DNA of 64,000 bases from Actinomadura syzygii. GTDB lineage: Bacteria; Actinomycetota; Actinomycetes; Streptosporangiales; Streptosporangiaceae. Within the stretch, counting starts at the first letter, position 1. Every line of letters starts with the position of its first letter. A program made the translations under genes and the position numbers. The stretch covers positions 372,001 to 436,000 of the forward strand of contig NZ_VSFF01000004.1 in the NCBI RefSeq assembly GCF_008085905.1, given 5' to 3'. This document shows positions 26,683-35,649 of the stretch, one piece after another. The notes under the pieces were generated by a model. That model saw nothing but the letters and a program-made list of their open reading frames with translations. It ran no database searches and was not told the origin of the DNA.

Positions 26683-26958
26683 TCATGCCCGCCGACGGTT
26701 GGCCCAGGAGCATGTCCGAATGCGGCGGCCCGGCACCGCGACGGTGATGGAGACGTCGGTCTCCAGCGACCGCCGCGCCTCGTCCTGCGCGCTCCGTAGA
26801 AGGATCGTGTTCACCGTCGTATACGCAGGGTCGGCGTCCAGCCGTGCCACGAGTTCGGTCGTGCCGGCCGAGCCGCCGAGCGCGGCCAGCGCGGCCAGCA
26901 CCTCCGCCTCCAACTGCCCCTGCGATCTGCGCGACGGACCGCGTGGCACCGGCCTCAC
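26683..26958 (-). pseudogene. Shortened BlaI/MecI-like regulator (probable remnant)
   Basis: 91 codons. Residues about 10-55 (GQLEAEVLAALAALGGSAGTTELVARLDADPAYTTVNTILLR) match the N-terminal winged helix of BlaI/MecI/CopY repressors, including the YTTVNTIL recognition helix. The sequence then breaks off into SAQDEARRSLETDVSI... with no wing or dimerisation helices, where family members run to about 120-130 residues. Its GTG start overlaps the stop of the cation transporter gene (GTGA), so translation is coupled. I read it as a 3'-truncated or frame-damaged copy; a functional short protein is less likely. Confidence 0.5.
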
Positions 26959-27875
26959 CCCTTCGGGCGCAGGACGTCGGGTTCCAGGTAGATCAGCCGC
27001 GCGATCGGCACGGCCGCGCGGATGCGGGCCTCGGCGTCGTTGATCGCGTCGGCGACCTCGCGGGCGTCGTCCTGGAGGTCAATGGCGATCTTGGCGGCGA
27101 CCAGCAGCTCGTCCGGGCCGAGGTGCATGGTGCGCATGTGGATCACCGAGGGGACGTCGCGGCCCTCCACGATCGCCGCCCGGATCAGCCGCACCTGCTC
27201 GGGCCCGGCGGACTCGCCGATGAGCAGGCTCTTGACCTCGGTGGCCAGCACGATCGCGATGGCCGCGAGCAGCACGCCGATCGCCGCGGTGCCGATGCCG
27301 TCCCATACGCCGTCGCCGGTGATCAAGGTCAGGCTCACCCCGGCCAGCGCGAAGACCAGGCCGACGAGCGCACCGGTGTCCTCCAGGAGGATCACCGGCA
27401 GCTCGGGCGACTTCGACCGCCGGACGAACTGCACCCAGCTCGACCGTCCCCGGCTGCGGTTCGACTCCTTGACGGCCGTGCGCAGCGCGGTGCCCTCCAA
27501 GGCGATCGCGACCAGCAGCACGACGATCGGCACCCACTGCCACTCGTCGATGGAATGCGGATCGCGGATCTTGTGCCACGCCTCGTACAGCGCGAACAGC
27601 CCGCCCAGGCTGAACAGCACGATCGCGACCAGGAACGCGTAGATATAGCGTTCGCGCCCGTACCCGAACGGGTGCTCCTCGGTCGGACGGCGCTCGGCGC
27701 GCTTCCCGCCGATCAGCAGCAGCGCCTGGTTGCTGGAGTCGGCCACCGAGTGGATCGCCTCGGCCAGCATCGACGACGACCCGGTCAGCGCGAAAGCCAC
27801 GAACTTGGTGACCGCGATCCCCAGGTTCGCGCCCAGCGCGGTGAGGACGGCCTTGGTGCTTCCTTCGGCGCTCAC
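26955..27875 (-). CDS. Cation diffusion facilitator family metal exporter
   Basis: A 306-residue CDF transporter. It carries the N-terminal signature SSSMLAEAIHSVADSSNQALLLIG (transport-site HxxxD) and the loop motif EEHPFGYGRERYIYAFLVA. A second metal-site region is in ILLEDTGALVGLVFALAG (ED in place of HD), and the C-terminal cytosolic domain carries IHMRTMHLGPDELLVAAKIAID. It exports divalent cations (Zn, Fe, Mn or Co) against the proton gradient. The start is GTG 27875. It is translationally coupled to the shortened BlaI-like ORF downstream and lies 63 bp from the TerD gene in the same direction. Confidence 0.9.
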   Translation of the reverse strand: MSAEGSTKAVLTALGANLGIAVTKFVAFALTGSSSMLAEAIHSVADSSNQALLLIGGKRAERRPTEEHPFGYGRERYIYAFLVAIVLFSLGGLFALYEAWHKIRDPHSIDEWQWVPIVVLLVAIALEGTALRTAVKESNRSRGRSSWVQFVRRSKSPELPVILLEDTGALVGLVFALAGVSLTLITGDGVWDGIGTAAIGVLLAAIAIVLATEVKSLLIGESAGPEQVRLIRAAIVEGRDVPSVIHMRTMHLGPDELLVAAKIAIDLQDDAREVADAINDAEARIRAAVPIARLIYLEPDVLRPKG

Positions 27876-27938
27876 GCACTCCCCCGGCGGATGAGACTGT
27901 CACGGGTCCGGACGAGGACCATCCCTCTCGTCGCCCGG

Positions 27939-28511
27939 CTAAGCGTAGGAGGCGATCGCCGGGAGCATGTCCTGAAGGGTGCGTCCCTGGCCGGGTTCGC
28001 CGATCGCGGCCATCTTCCACCCCGAGCCCTGCCGGTAGACGCGGGCCATCACCATCGTGGTGTGCCGCCCGCCGCCGGTGAGGGTGTACCGCGTCAACTC
28101 CTCGCCGGTGCTCTCGTCGACGAGCCGACAGAACGCGTTCTCGACCTCCTCGAAGGTCTGGCCGCTGAACGAGCTGACCGTGAACACCAGCGACGTCACG
28201 TGCACCGGCACGCGGGACAGGTCCACCAGCACCGACTCGTCGTCACCGTCCCCGACTCCGGTGAGGTTGTCGCCGGTGTGCCGGACCGAACCGTCGTCAC
28301 TGGTCAGCTTGCCGAAGTAGACGACGTCGGCGACGCCGCCGTCGGCCAGCAGCACGCAGGAGGCGTCCAGGTCGATGTCCTGCTCGCGCTGCTTGCCGAA
28401 CATGCCCTTCTTCTTGATCGCGTCCCAGCCCAGGCCCATCCGGACCATGGCCAGCGTCCCGCCCGCCTTCTCCAGCGAGACCCGCTGCCCCTTCACCATC
28501 GAAACCGCCAT
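27939..28511 (-). CDS. TerD-family (stress/tellurium-resistance type) protein
   Basis: A 190-residue TerD domain protein. Typical blocks are the N-terminal MVKGQRVSLEK, the GLGWDAIKKKG segment, DIDLDASCVLL and FGKLTSDDGSVRHTGDNLTGVGDGDDESVLVDL (paired Ca-binding acidic loops). SLVFTVSSFSGQTFEEVENAFCRLVD and the terminal TLQDMLP segment follow. It has no tellurium-resistance partners here (TerB/C/E), so it is one of the stand-alone actinomycete copies. Calcium binding is expected from the family; the function here is unknown. ATG 28511 is followed by the CDF exporter downstream. Confidence 0.92.
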   Translation of the reverse strand: MAVSMVKGQRVSLEKAGGTLAMVRMGLGWDAIKKKGMFGKQREQDIDLDASCVLLADGGVADVVYFGKLTSDDGSVRHTGDNLTGVGDGDDESVLVDLSRVPVHVTSLVFTVSSFSGQTFEEVENAFCRLVDESTGEELTRYTLTGGGRHTTMVMARVYRQGSGWKMAAIGEPGQGRTLQDMLPAIASYA

Positions 28512-28570
28512 ACCCGGCTCCTCTCACCGCCGACCGACCGCACCCGTCCGAGCGGCGGGCACGTTTAAAA

Positions 28571-28582
28571 CTACACTTGTAG
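28571..28582. promoter_or_regulatory. Remote CTACnnnnGTAG box upstream of the TerD gene
   Basis: CTACACTTGTAG matches the core of the two boxes at 23829-23860 and lies 60 nt upstream of the TerD start. It sits in a 456-bp gene-free interval (28512-28967) between the TerD and flavin monooxygenase genes. The rest of this interval shows only a TATGAT hexamer near 28799 as a possible -10 element. A short match can arise by chance. Confidence 0.35.
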
Positions 28583-28967
28583 CAGATCACGGGTCGCGGC
28601 GTCGGCGGACTGGCCACCAAGTGCGGCCGTCCAACCAGACGACCGCCGCCGCCGTGGGAGAAGGCGCACTCAGCCCCGGCGTCACCCGCCGCGTCATCGA
28701 CGACTACGAGCCGTCATGCGCTCTCTTCGCCCCGCGGCGGCCTCGGTCACGCCCCTCCCCGGCCGCCATGGGCGGAACAACTTCTAAAGTAGAGCTGTTA
28801 TGATTTTCGAGCAGCGATACTAGTAGGCTCGTTCATGTTGCTGTCCGAGGTGATCGGCCATGACGTCCCGGAATCACCTGAGCCGCATGCCGCACCATTC
28901 GCCACTGGGGCACCGGCCGGCCCGGGTCGGTGACGCTGGCCGCGCTCCCCGTAAGGAGACATTCGCC

Positions 28968-30122
28968 ATGACCACCACGCACCACCCCATCGCGATCATC
29001 GGCGCCGGTCTGGGCGGCCTGACCGTGGCCCGGGTCCTGCACACCCGCGGCATCGAGGCGGCGGTGTTCGAGCTGGAAGCCGGACGCCATGTGCGCACCC
29101 AGGGCGGCATGCTCGACATCCACGAAGACTCCGGACAGGTCGCGCTGCGCGCCGCCGACCTCCACGACGGCTTCCAAAAGATCATCCATCCGGGCGGGGA
29201 GGGACTGCGGCTGCTCAATCGCGACGCGACCGTCGCGCTGCAACAGCAGGACGACGGCACCGGTGATCGCCCCGAGGTCGACCGCGGAGACCTGCGCGAC
29301 CTGCTCCTGGACTCCCTGCCGGACGGCACGGTCCGATGGGGCGCCAAGGCCACCGGCGTCCGCCCGCTGGACGACGCCCCGCACCGCGGCCGCCACGAGG
29401 TGACCTTCGCCGACGGCGCCGTCATCACCACCGACCTGCTCGTTGGCGCCGACGGCGCCTGGTCGAAGATCCGGCCGCTGGTCTCCCCCGCGCACCCGTC
29501 CTACACCGGCATCTCCTTCGTCGAACTCGACCTTCTGGACGCCCGCACCCGCCACCCCGGAGCCGCCGACATGGCCGGCAGCGGCTTCTTGATCGCCATG
29601 GACGGCGAACGCGGGTTCCTCGCCCACCTCGAAACCGACGGCACCCTGCACGTCTACACCGCGCTGCGGGCCCCCGTGACCTGGTTGGACGGCATCGCCT
29701 TCACCGACATCCCGGCCGCCAAGACCGCGCTGCTGTCCCATTTCGCCGACTGGTCCCCCGCCTTCCACGCCTTGATCACCGACGCTGACGGTCCCCTGGA
29801 GCCTCGCCGCATCAACGCCCTGCCGGTCGGCCACCGGTGGGACCGCGTCCCCGGCGTGACCCTGCTCGGCGACGCAGCGCACCTCATGTCACCGTTCGCA
29901 GGGGAAGGCGCCAACCTCGCCATGCTGGACGGCGCCGAACTCGGTCTGGCCATCGCCGGCCACCCCGGCGACCCCGAAGCCGCCCTGACGGCCTATGAGA
30001 AGGACTTGTTCCCGCGCAGCGAGACCTCGGCCGCCGAATCGGCCGCCTCGCTGGAGCTGCTGTTCGGCCCCGCCCCCATCGCCCGCCTGGTCGAAATGTT
30101 CACCGGCCACGAGCGGCACTGA
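28968..30122 (+). CDS. TetX-like FAD-dependent monooxygenase
   Basis: A 384-residue class A flavin monooxygenase. It shows GAGLGGLTVARVL (FAD Rossmann), FELEAGRHVRTQGGMLDIHEDSG, the DG motif LLVGADGAWSKIRPL, and the GD motif GVTLLGDAAHLMSPFAGEGANLAMLDGAELG. The QGGMLD and SPFAGEG(A/V)N segments are typical of the tetracycline-inactivating TetX/aklavinone-type branch. ATG 28968 follows AAGGAGA by 8 nt; the longer frame from 28860 is rejected. An FMN reductase gene follows after 56 bp with its own ribosome binding site, suggesting a redox operon. Drug inactivation or natural-product oxidation is plausible. Confidence 0.88.
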   Translation: MTTTHHPIAIIGAGLGGLTVARVLHTRGIEAAVFELEAGRHVRTQGGMLDIHEDSGQVALRAADLHDGFQKIIHPGGEGLRLLNRDATVALQQQDDGTGDRPEVDRGDLRDLLLDSLPDGTVRWGAKATGVRPLDDAPHRGRHEVTFADGAVITTDLLVGADGAWSKIRPLVSPAHPSYTGISFVELDLLDARTRHPGAADMAGSGFLIAMDGERGFLAHLETDGTLHVYTALRAPVTWLDGIAFTDIPAAKTALLSHFADWSPAFHALITDADGPLEPRRINALPVGHRWDRVPGVTLLGDAAHLMSPFAGEGANLAMLDGAELGLAIAGHPGDPEAALTAYEKDLFPRSETSAAESAASLELLFGPAPIARLVEMFTGHERH

Positions 30123-30178
30123 CGCCCCGCCCGCCGCCCCAGGGGCCGTGCCCGGCTCCAAACGAAAGGCGTTCCGAA

Positions 30179-30742
30179 ATGATCAAGATCGCAGTCGTCC
30201 TGGCAAGCACCCGCCCCGGCCGTCGCGGCGAGACCGTCGCCGACTGGGTCCTCAAGCACGCCGCCCAGCGCGCCGACGCCCGCTTCGAACCGGTCGACCT
30301 CGCCGAGGTCGACCTGCCCCACCTGGACGAGCCGATGCCACCCGCCACCGGCCGCTACACCCACCAGCACACCAGATCATGGGCCGAGACCGTGGCCGGC
30401 TACGACGGCTTCGTGTTCATCACCCCGGAGTACAACCACTCCTATCCCGGAGTGTTGAAGAACGCCCTGGACCGCGTCTACGCCGAATGGAACAACAAGG
30501 CCGCCGCTTTCGTCTCCTACGGCTTCGACGGCGGCGTCCGCGCCGTGGAGGCGCTGCGCCCCGTCCTGGGCGCGCTGCAGGTCGCCGACGTGTCCGCGCA
30601 GGTCGCGCTCAGCTTCCACAACGACTTCACAGGCTTCACCGAGCTCACCCCCGCCGAACATCAGACCGCCGCACTCACCACCACCCTGGACCAGCTCGTC
30701 GCCTGGTCCACCGCCTTGGCCACCTGGCGCGCCACCGCCTGA
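30179..30742 (+). CDS. NADPH-dependent FMN reductase-family flavoprotein
   Basis: A 187-residue flavodoxin-like reductase. It has KIAVVLASTRPGRRGETVADWV (phosphate-binding loop), the YDGFVFITPEYNHSYPGVLKNALD signature of the NADPH-dependent FMN reductase family, and KAAAFVSYGFDGGVRAVEALR. It transfers electrons from NAD(P)H to FMN or a quinone/azo acceptor. ATG 30179 is preceded by GAAAGG. It follows the TetX-like gene and may be co-transcribed with it, though TetX-type enzymes do not need a separate reductase. Confidence 0.9.
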   Translation: MIKIAVVLASTRPGRRGETVADWVLKHAAQRADARFEPVDLAEVDLPHLDEPMPPATGRYTHQHTRSWAETVAGYDGFVFITPEYNHSYPGVLKNALDRVYAEWNNKAAAFVSYGFDGGVRAVEALRPVLGALQVADVSAQVALSFHNDFTGFTELTPAEHQTAALTTTLDQLVAWSTALATWRATA

Positions 30743-31021
30743 CCAGCACAGCGCCAAGATCCCTGACCGCCCAGCAACCAACGCTCCGCCGTCCCGCCCG
30801 CCATCGACGCGCTCATCACCGCTCTTCTTGCCGAGAACCCTGACCAACGCGCGTCCCATCGGCCAGTCTCAGCGATCGGTCCTCGGCACCGCGGCCGACG
30901 AGACTCGCGCCTGTCCCCATCCGGTTACCGTTTCAGGCGGTAGCGGCGCATGAGGTCTGACGCCTCCTCGCCATTTCGCGTCAGGTGGGTCCGGACGTTG
31001 GCCATAAAGATCCCATCGCGT

Positions 31022-32011
31022 TCATGGGCGTGAAGAGTCAGCGGCTCGGAGGTGGTCGGTGGTGGCACCGAAGGCTTGGCGGTAGTCGCGGGGCGGCAGG
31101 CCGACGTGGCGGGTGAAGTGGTGGCGCATGGTGAGGGGGGTGCCGAAGCCGCAGCGGCGGGCGATGGCGGCGATGGGCAGTTCGCTGACCTCCAAGAGGT
31201 GCTGGGCGGCCAGGACACGCTGGGCCAGGAGCCATTGCAGCGGGGTGTCGCCGGTGGTCTGGACGAAGCGGCGGGCGAAACTGCGCTCCGGCATTCGCGC
31301 CAGGCCCGCCATTTCGGCGACGGTCCACGGGTGGGCCAGATCGTTGACGATCCGTTCGCGTAGCCGCGAAAGGGCGTCGTCCCGGCCGACGCCAACTGGG
31401 ACGGGACGGGTGATGAACTGCGCCTGCCCGCCGGGCCGGAACGGTGCGGTGACCATGGTGCGGGCGATCTCGGCCGCGGCCGCGGCGCCGTGGTCGCGGC
31501 GGACCAGGTGCAGGCACAGGTCGATGCCCGCGGCCACGCCCGCCGAGGTCCAGACGGCGCCATCCCCGACGAACAGGACGTGGGGATCCACGGTCACGCC
31601 GGGATGGCGGCGGGCGAGCTCGTCGGTGTCGAGCCAGTGGGCGGTGGCCCGCCGACCGTCCAGCAGGCCCGCGTCGGCCAGCAGGAACGCGCCCGAGCAC
31701 AGGGACGCCACGGTGGCGCCGCGTGCGTGCGCGGCGCGCAGCGCGGCCCGCACGTCCGGGTGGACGGGCTCGGTCGGGCGCTGGACCCCGGGGACGACGA
31801 CCAGGTCGCACTCGTCCAACCCGTCCAGACCGTGATCGGGCACGCAGGTCACTCCCGGCCGCATCGCGACGGCGGTGCCGCCCGGACCGCAGGTGCGCAG
31901 TTCGAACGCCGGGACGCCGTGGGCGGTGCGATCGAGTCCCCAGACCTCGGCGGCGACGGCGTAGTCGAACACGCGGACGTGCTCGGTGACCAGTACTCCC
32001 ACACGCAACAT
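31022..32011 (-). CDS. GlxA/FtrA-type AraC-family regulator (DJ-1/PfpI plus HTH)
   Basis: A 329-residue regulator. The N-terminal 180 residues form a DJ-1/PfpI-like domain with VASLCSGAFLLADAGLLDGRRATAHW, including the nucleophile-elbow Cys of the fold. The C-terminal domain has two AraC helix-turn-helices: WTVAEMAGLARMPERSFARRFVQTTGDTPLQWL and LPIAAIARRCGFGTPLTMRHHFTRHVGLPPRDYR. It is divergent from an MFS gene with a 104-bp gap and probably activates it. The inducer is unknown. Confidence 0.9.
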   Translation of the reverse strand: MLRVGVLVTEHVRVFDYAVAAEVWGLDRTAHGVPAFELRTCGPGGTAVAMRPGVTCVPDHGLDGLDECDLVVVPGVQRPTEPVHPDVRAALRAAHARGATVASLCSGAFLLADAGLLDGRRATAHWLDTDELARRHPGVTVDPHVLFVGDGAVWTSAGVAAGIDLCLHLVRRDHGAAAAAEIARTMVTAPFRPGGQAQFITRPVPVGVGRDDALSRLRERIVNDLAHPWTVAEMAGLARMPERSFARRFVQTTGDTPLQWLLAQRVLAAQHLLEVSELPIAAIARRCGFGTPLTMRHHFTRHVGLPPRDYRQAFGATTDHLRAADSSRP

Positions 32012-32115
32012 GGCGCGAATCTATCCCACATTGCCGTTTCTGCCACTCACGCCGCCGTTGGCCCGCCGACCAGGCTGGACACCGATCTTTCCCGCTAGGT
32101 GAGGAGTGCGACGCC

Positions 32116-33282
32116 ATGCCCTTGGCTTTGTTCGCCCTGGCCGTCACGGCGTTCGGGGTGGGGACCTCGGAGTTCGCCGTCATGGGGCTGTTGCCGCAGG
32201 TCGCCCACGGGGTGGGGGTTTCCGTTCCGGCGGCCGGGGGCCTGATCACCGGCTACGCCGCCGGTGTGATCGTCGGGGCGCCGCTGCTCACCGCCGCCTC
32301 GACCAGGCTTTCGCGCCGCACCACCCTGATGGTGGTCGCGGCGCTGCTGGCGGCGAGCAGCGTCCTGTCGGCGGTCGCCTCCGGCTACGGCGTGCTGCTG
32401 GCGGCCAGGGTGGTCGCGGGCGTGCCGCAGGGGGCGCTGTTCGGGGTCGGGTCGGTGGTCGCGGCGCAACTCGTCCCGCCGGACCGGCGTTCGAGCGCGA
32501 TGTCGGTGATGTTCGGCGGGTTCACCATGGCGAACGTGGCCGGGGTGCCGCTGGTGACATGGCTGGGCCAGGCCGCGGGCTGGCGGGCCGCTTTCTGGGG
32601 GATCGCGGCACTGGGCGCAGTGTCGATGGCCGGCATCGCCGTGCTGGTCCCGCGCCGACTTCGACCCGACGACGAGGCGGGCCTGCGTTCGGAACTGGCG
32701 ACGCTGCGGCGGCCCCAGGTCTGGCTCGCGATGGCGGTGACGACGGCGGGCTTCGGCGGCGTGTTCGCCTCCTTCACCTACGTCACGCCGATGATGACCA
32801 CGGTCGCCGGGTTCGGCCCGTCCAGCATGACGGTGCTGCTGGTCGTCTTCGGGCTGGGCATGGCCACCGGAAATCTGGTGTCGGGCCGCTATGTCGGACG
32901 GCGTCCCATGTCCAGCCTGTATGTGTTCCTGGCCGGGCTGACCGTCGTGCTGACCCTGTTCGTGGTGACCGCGCACAGCGAGCCCTTGGCGGCCTGCACC
33001 TTGTTCATGCTGGGGCTGTTCGGGTTCGCGACCGTTCCGGCGCTGCAGATGCGCGTCCTGGACAAGGCCGCGGGCGCCCCCGCCCTCGCCTCCGCGCTGA
33101 ACATGTCGGCGTTCAACATCGCCAACGCGCTCGGCGCGCTCCTGGGCGGGACGGTGATCAGAGCAGGGTTCGGCTACACCGCCCCCAACGCCGTCGGCGC
33201 GCTGCTGGCAGCCACCGGGCTCGCCTTGGCCGTCTACTCAGGACTGCTCGACAAGCGCACCGAGGCGGCGATCACACGATGA
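32116..33282 (+). CDS. MFS transporter of the AraJ/DHA1 type
   Basis: A 388-residue exporter with about twelve transmembrane helices. The N-terminus ALFALAVTAFGVGTSEFAVMGLLPQVA, with GTSEF, is characteristic of the drug:H+ antiporter-1 group containing AraJ and chloramphenicol-resistance proteins. RVVAGVPQGALFGVGSVVAAQL and the mid-loop RRLRPDDEAGLRSELATLRRPQVW are also visible. It is divergent from the AraC-type regulator and translationally coupled (ATGA overlap) to a methyltransferase, so the trio forms a regulator-exporter-enzyme unit. Confidence 0.9.
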   Translation: MPLALFALAVTAFGVGTSEFAVMGLLPQVAHGVGVSVPAAGGLITGYAAGVIVGAPLLTAASTRLSRRTTLMVVAALLAASSVLSAVASGYGVLLAARVVAGVPQGALFGVGSVVAAQLVPPDRRSSAMSVMFGGFTMANVAGVPLVTWLGQAAGWRAAFWGIAALGAVSMAGIAVLVPRRLRPDDEAGLRSELATLRRPQVWLAMAVTTAGFGGVFASFTYVTPMMTTVAGFGPSSMTVLLVVFGLGMATGNLVSGRYVGRRPMSSLYVFLAGLTVVLTLFVVTAHSEPLAACTLFMLGLFGFATVPALQMRVLDKAAGAPALASALNMSAFNIANALGALLGGTVIRAGFGYTAPNAVGALLAATGLALAVYSGLLDKRTEAAITR

Positions 33283-34031
33283 CCGGCGAGACCGAACGCT
33301 ACACACCTGGCCACGACACGTCCGCCATCGATTTCATGGCCGCCAGGACGGCTGCGACGCACGCACGCTTCTTCCTCCCGCACCTGGCCCCGGGAATGAC
33401 CTTGCTGGACGTGGGTTGCGGGCCCGGAACCATCACCGCCGACCTGGCCGCCGCCGTCGCACCGGGACACGTGCTCGGACTCGACCGGCAAGCCTCCCAG
33501 CTCGTCGACGCACGCGCCCTCGCCCGGCACAGGGGCCTGACCGACATCGAGTTCCGGGAGGGCTCCTGCTATGACATCCCGCTGGACGACCGATCGGTGG
33601 ACCGCGTCTTCTCCCACGCTCTGATCGAGCACCTCGCCCACCCGGTTCGGGCGCTGGCCGAGATCCGGCGGGTGCTGCGCCCCGGCGGGACGGTCGGCCT
33701 CTGCAGCCCCGACTGGGGTGGCTTCCTACTGGCCCCGCCCTGCGACGACGCCATCAGCGCCTACACACGCCTGCAACAAGCCAACGGCGGAGACCCCTTC
33801 GTCGGCCGCAAACTCGGCCGGTACCTGCTCGAAGCGGGATTCGAGCAATACCACCTGGACGCCCACTACGAACGCCATGCCGACCCGTCCCGCATCGCCG
33901 ACTACCTCGCCGTCCAACTCGACACTGCAGGACAGACGACCCACGCCCGCCGACTCCGCAACTGGGCCGCCGACCCCAACTCGATGTTCGCCCAAGCATG
34001 GGTCACCGCCGTTGCCACCCGCCCCCGCTGA
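33279..34031 (+). CDS. Class I SAM-dependent methyltransferase (UbiE-like)
   Basis: A 250-residue methyltransferase. Motif I is LLDVGCGPGTITADLA, motif II region GLDRQASQLVDARALA, motif III SVDRVFSHALIEHL and post-III EIRRVLRPGGTVGLCSPDWGG. This is the small-molecule methyltransferase pattern (UbiE/COQ5-like). ATG 33279 overlaps the exporter stop by 4 nt, showing translational coupling. It may modify the compound exported by the neighbouring MFS protein. Confidence 0.9.
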   Translation: MTGETERYTPGHDTSAIDFMAARTAATHARFFLPHLAPGMTLLDVGCGPGTITADLAAAVAPGHVLGLDRQASQLVDARALARHRGLTDIEFREGSCYDIPLDDRSVDRVFSHALIEHLAHPVRALAEIRRVLRPGGTVGLCSPDWGGFLLAPPCDDAISAYTRLQQANGGDPFVGRKLGRYLLEAGFEQYHLDAHYERHADPSRIADYLAVQLDTAGQTTHARRLRNWAADPNSMFAQAWVTAVATRPR

Positions 34032-34977
34032 ACAAATCGTGAACTGCGCGGCGAAGGCCACATCTTGGTCACCTCTATTGCAAAGTCGGCCACGCCGGCA
34101 GTTTCCAGGGCCGCAATGCAAGCCGCGCTCGACGACACGGGACGCGAACTGACCGCGCTGCCGACCGAGTCGCCCGGCTGGTGGGACCGCCCACGAGGGT
34201 GACTCGGATTTCCCGGGCGACCAGGTCTAGAACGGGGCGTCGCCGCGGTGCGAACTTAGTCCCTACCGGTGCGGTAAGAGCCCATTTCGGCCGACGGGGC
34301 ACGGCCAGAATAAGCATCCAGAACCCTGCTTTGAAGGTCTCGCCATTCGCGCGGACGCACTGGCATCCAAGAGTCTTCAGAGTGCGCCCGGAATGGTGTA
34401 CACGCGACCACCATCGTCCGCCGGGCAGCGGGTCAGCGCCGACATTCGACTGGCTCGTAGCGTGAGTCGCGAGGGCGGACTGAACGACGGCCTGACTGGC
34501 GCTGTGGTCGGATCGGCGCAAGCGCGACGAGGTTGGCTGGCAACCGCCGGGCCGCGATCGTGAACTGCGGTGAATCCAGGCGCAGGTCCGGCGTGGTGCT
34601 GCGGCGTCATTTCGAGGTGCATAATCCGACTCTCGTGAATTCGCACCTCAAACCGGACACAAGATCGCAGCAAGTTGGCCGGAGTAGGTCACGAACATTG
34701 ATGTTGCGCCCCTCGTGGTCCCCTGGAAGCCGGCGTCGAGGCGTGGACCTGGTGTGAGGTCGGTGGCGGATCGCCAACTTGTATTGGTGATCCTTCGTCG
34801 GAAGGCATGTCCCTGTCCTCCAATGATGCGTAAAGTCATGGTTGCAGGGGGATTTCAAAAGCTAAGGAGTTATTGCGCCTGTGTCTCATTTCTGTGCCCA
34901 GCGACAGCACCCCTGCTCGACCACCTCGTGATCATCATCCCAGGCTGGACGCGAGTGATCTCGATGAAGGGACCAGC
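34032..34977. other. Gene-poor stretch before the CHAT gene pair
   Basis: About 950 bp without a convincing gene. The base composition is visibly less GC-biased than the flanks and ORFs are short in all frames. A 5'-proximal segment (34090-34201) encodes a fragment ending MQAALDDTGRELTALPTESP and then a stop, possibly a decayed gene end. An AAGGAG box at 34864-34869 sits 3 nt before an in-frame TTG (34873), which would give the next protein a 35-residue extension. Confidence 0.4.
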
Positions 34978-35649
34978 ATGTCTGAGTGGATCGTTGATGG
35001 AGCCGGTATCTCGCCTCCGACTTCCGAGGTGCTTCTCGATGCGGTACGGCACGGTGCCGTTCGACGGGCTCCTCGGCATCGGTTGGCGGTTCGGCTCTTG
35101 GAGATGGTCATTCACGAGAACCGGCGTTGGTTTGGTGACGCCGCGGTGCGTCTTGACGTGCTCGTCGTCCATGGCGGCAACACGACGGCAGAGTATGCGC
35201 CGACCACGTTCAGCTTTCCTCGGGTGGGTGATGGTGATCGCCTGCCGATCGGTGACGGCGGACTGTTGTTGTTCCACGGTCGTCCGAAGTGGTTCCTGAG
35301 CATGTTCGTCGCCGTTTCACGGGACAAACCGCAGGCCTCGCCGCTGGCGGAGCTGGTCCAGGACGTAGTCACGTCCGAGCCTGCCACAACGCTTCAGGCC
35401 CAGGCGCTCACGCTCGCCACCGGTGTTCCCGATCCTCAGATGCTGGCGATGGCCTGGCAGTCGGCGCTGCTCGTCGGAGACTCGATGCTGAACGCCCTCA
35501 GACGGGAAACAGGAGCTTCCATCGGTGTCTACCGCGATTCCTGGCTGCGCGGCAAGGACGGGTGGGGTGTCGGCCGCCATCCGGCCAGCGGCTTGCTGAC
35601 CGCGAAGGACCTCGCATTCGCCTTTGAGATCGTCGAGGAACCGGAGTGA
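34978..35649 (+). CDS. Unrecognised protein coupled to the CHAT protease
   Basis: A 223-residue protein that I do not recognise. It begins MSEWIVDGAG and has an N-terminal helical part (SEVLLDAVRHGAVRRAPRHRLAVRLLEMVI). A beta-rich middle (VRLDVLVVHGGN, TTFSFPRVGDGDRLPIGDGGLLLFHG, WFLSMFVAVSRD) follows, and then a helical C-terminus. No signal peptide, transmembrane helix or catalytic signature is evident. ATG 34978 is chosen for its GAAGGGA box 6 nt upstream; TTG 34873 is a longer option. Its stop overlaps the start of the CHAT gene (GTGA), so the two are translated together and very likely act together, for example as activator, sensor, substrate or inhibitor of the protease. Confidence 0.8.
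   Translation: MSEWIVDGAGISPPTSEVLLDAVRHGAVRRAPRHRLAVRLLEMVIHENRRWFGDAAVRLDVLVVHGGNTTAEYAPTTFSFPRVGDGDRLPIGDGGLLLFHGRPKWFLSMFVAVSRDKPQASPLAELVQDVVTSEPATTLQAQALTLATGVPDPQMLAMAWQSALLVGDSMLNALRRETGASIGVYRDSWLRGKDGWGVGRHPASGLLTAKDLAFAFEIVEEPE

Noticed and set aside
34620-34660. Inverted repeat GAGGTGC...GCACCTC
   Set aside because: Arms of 7 bp with a loop of more than 20 nt in a gene-free area are too weak to call an operator or terminator.
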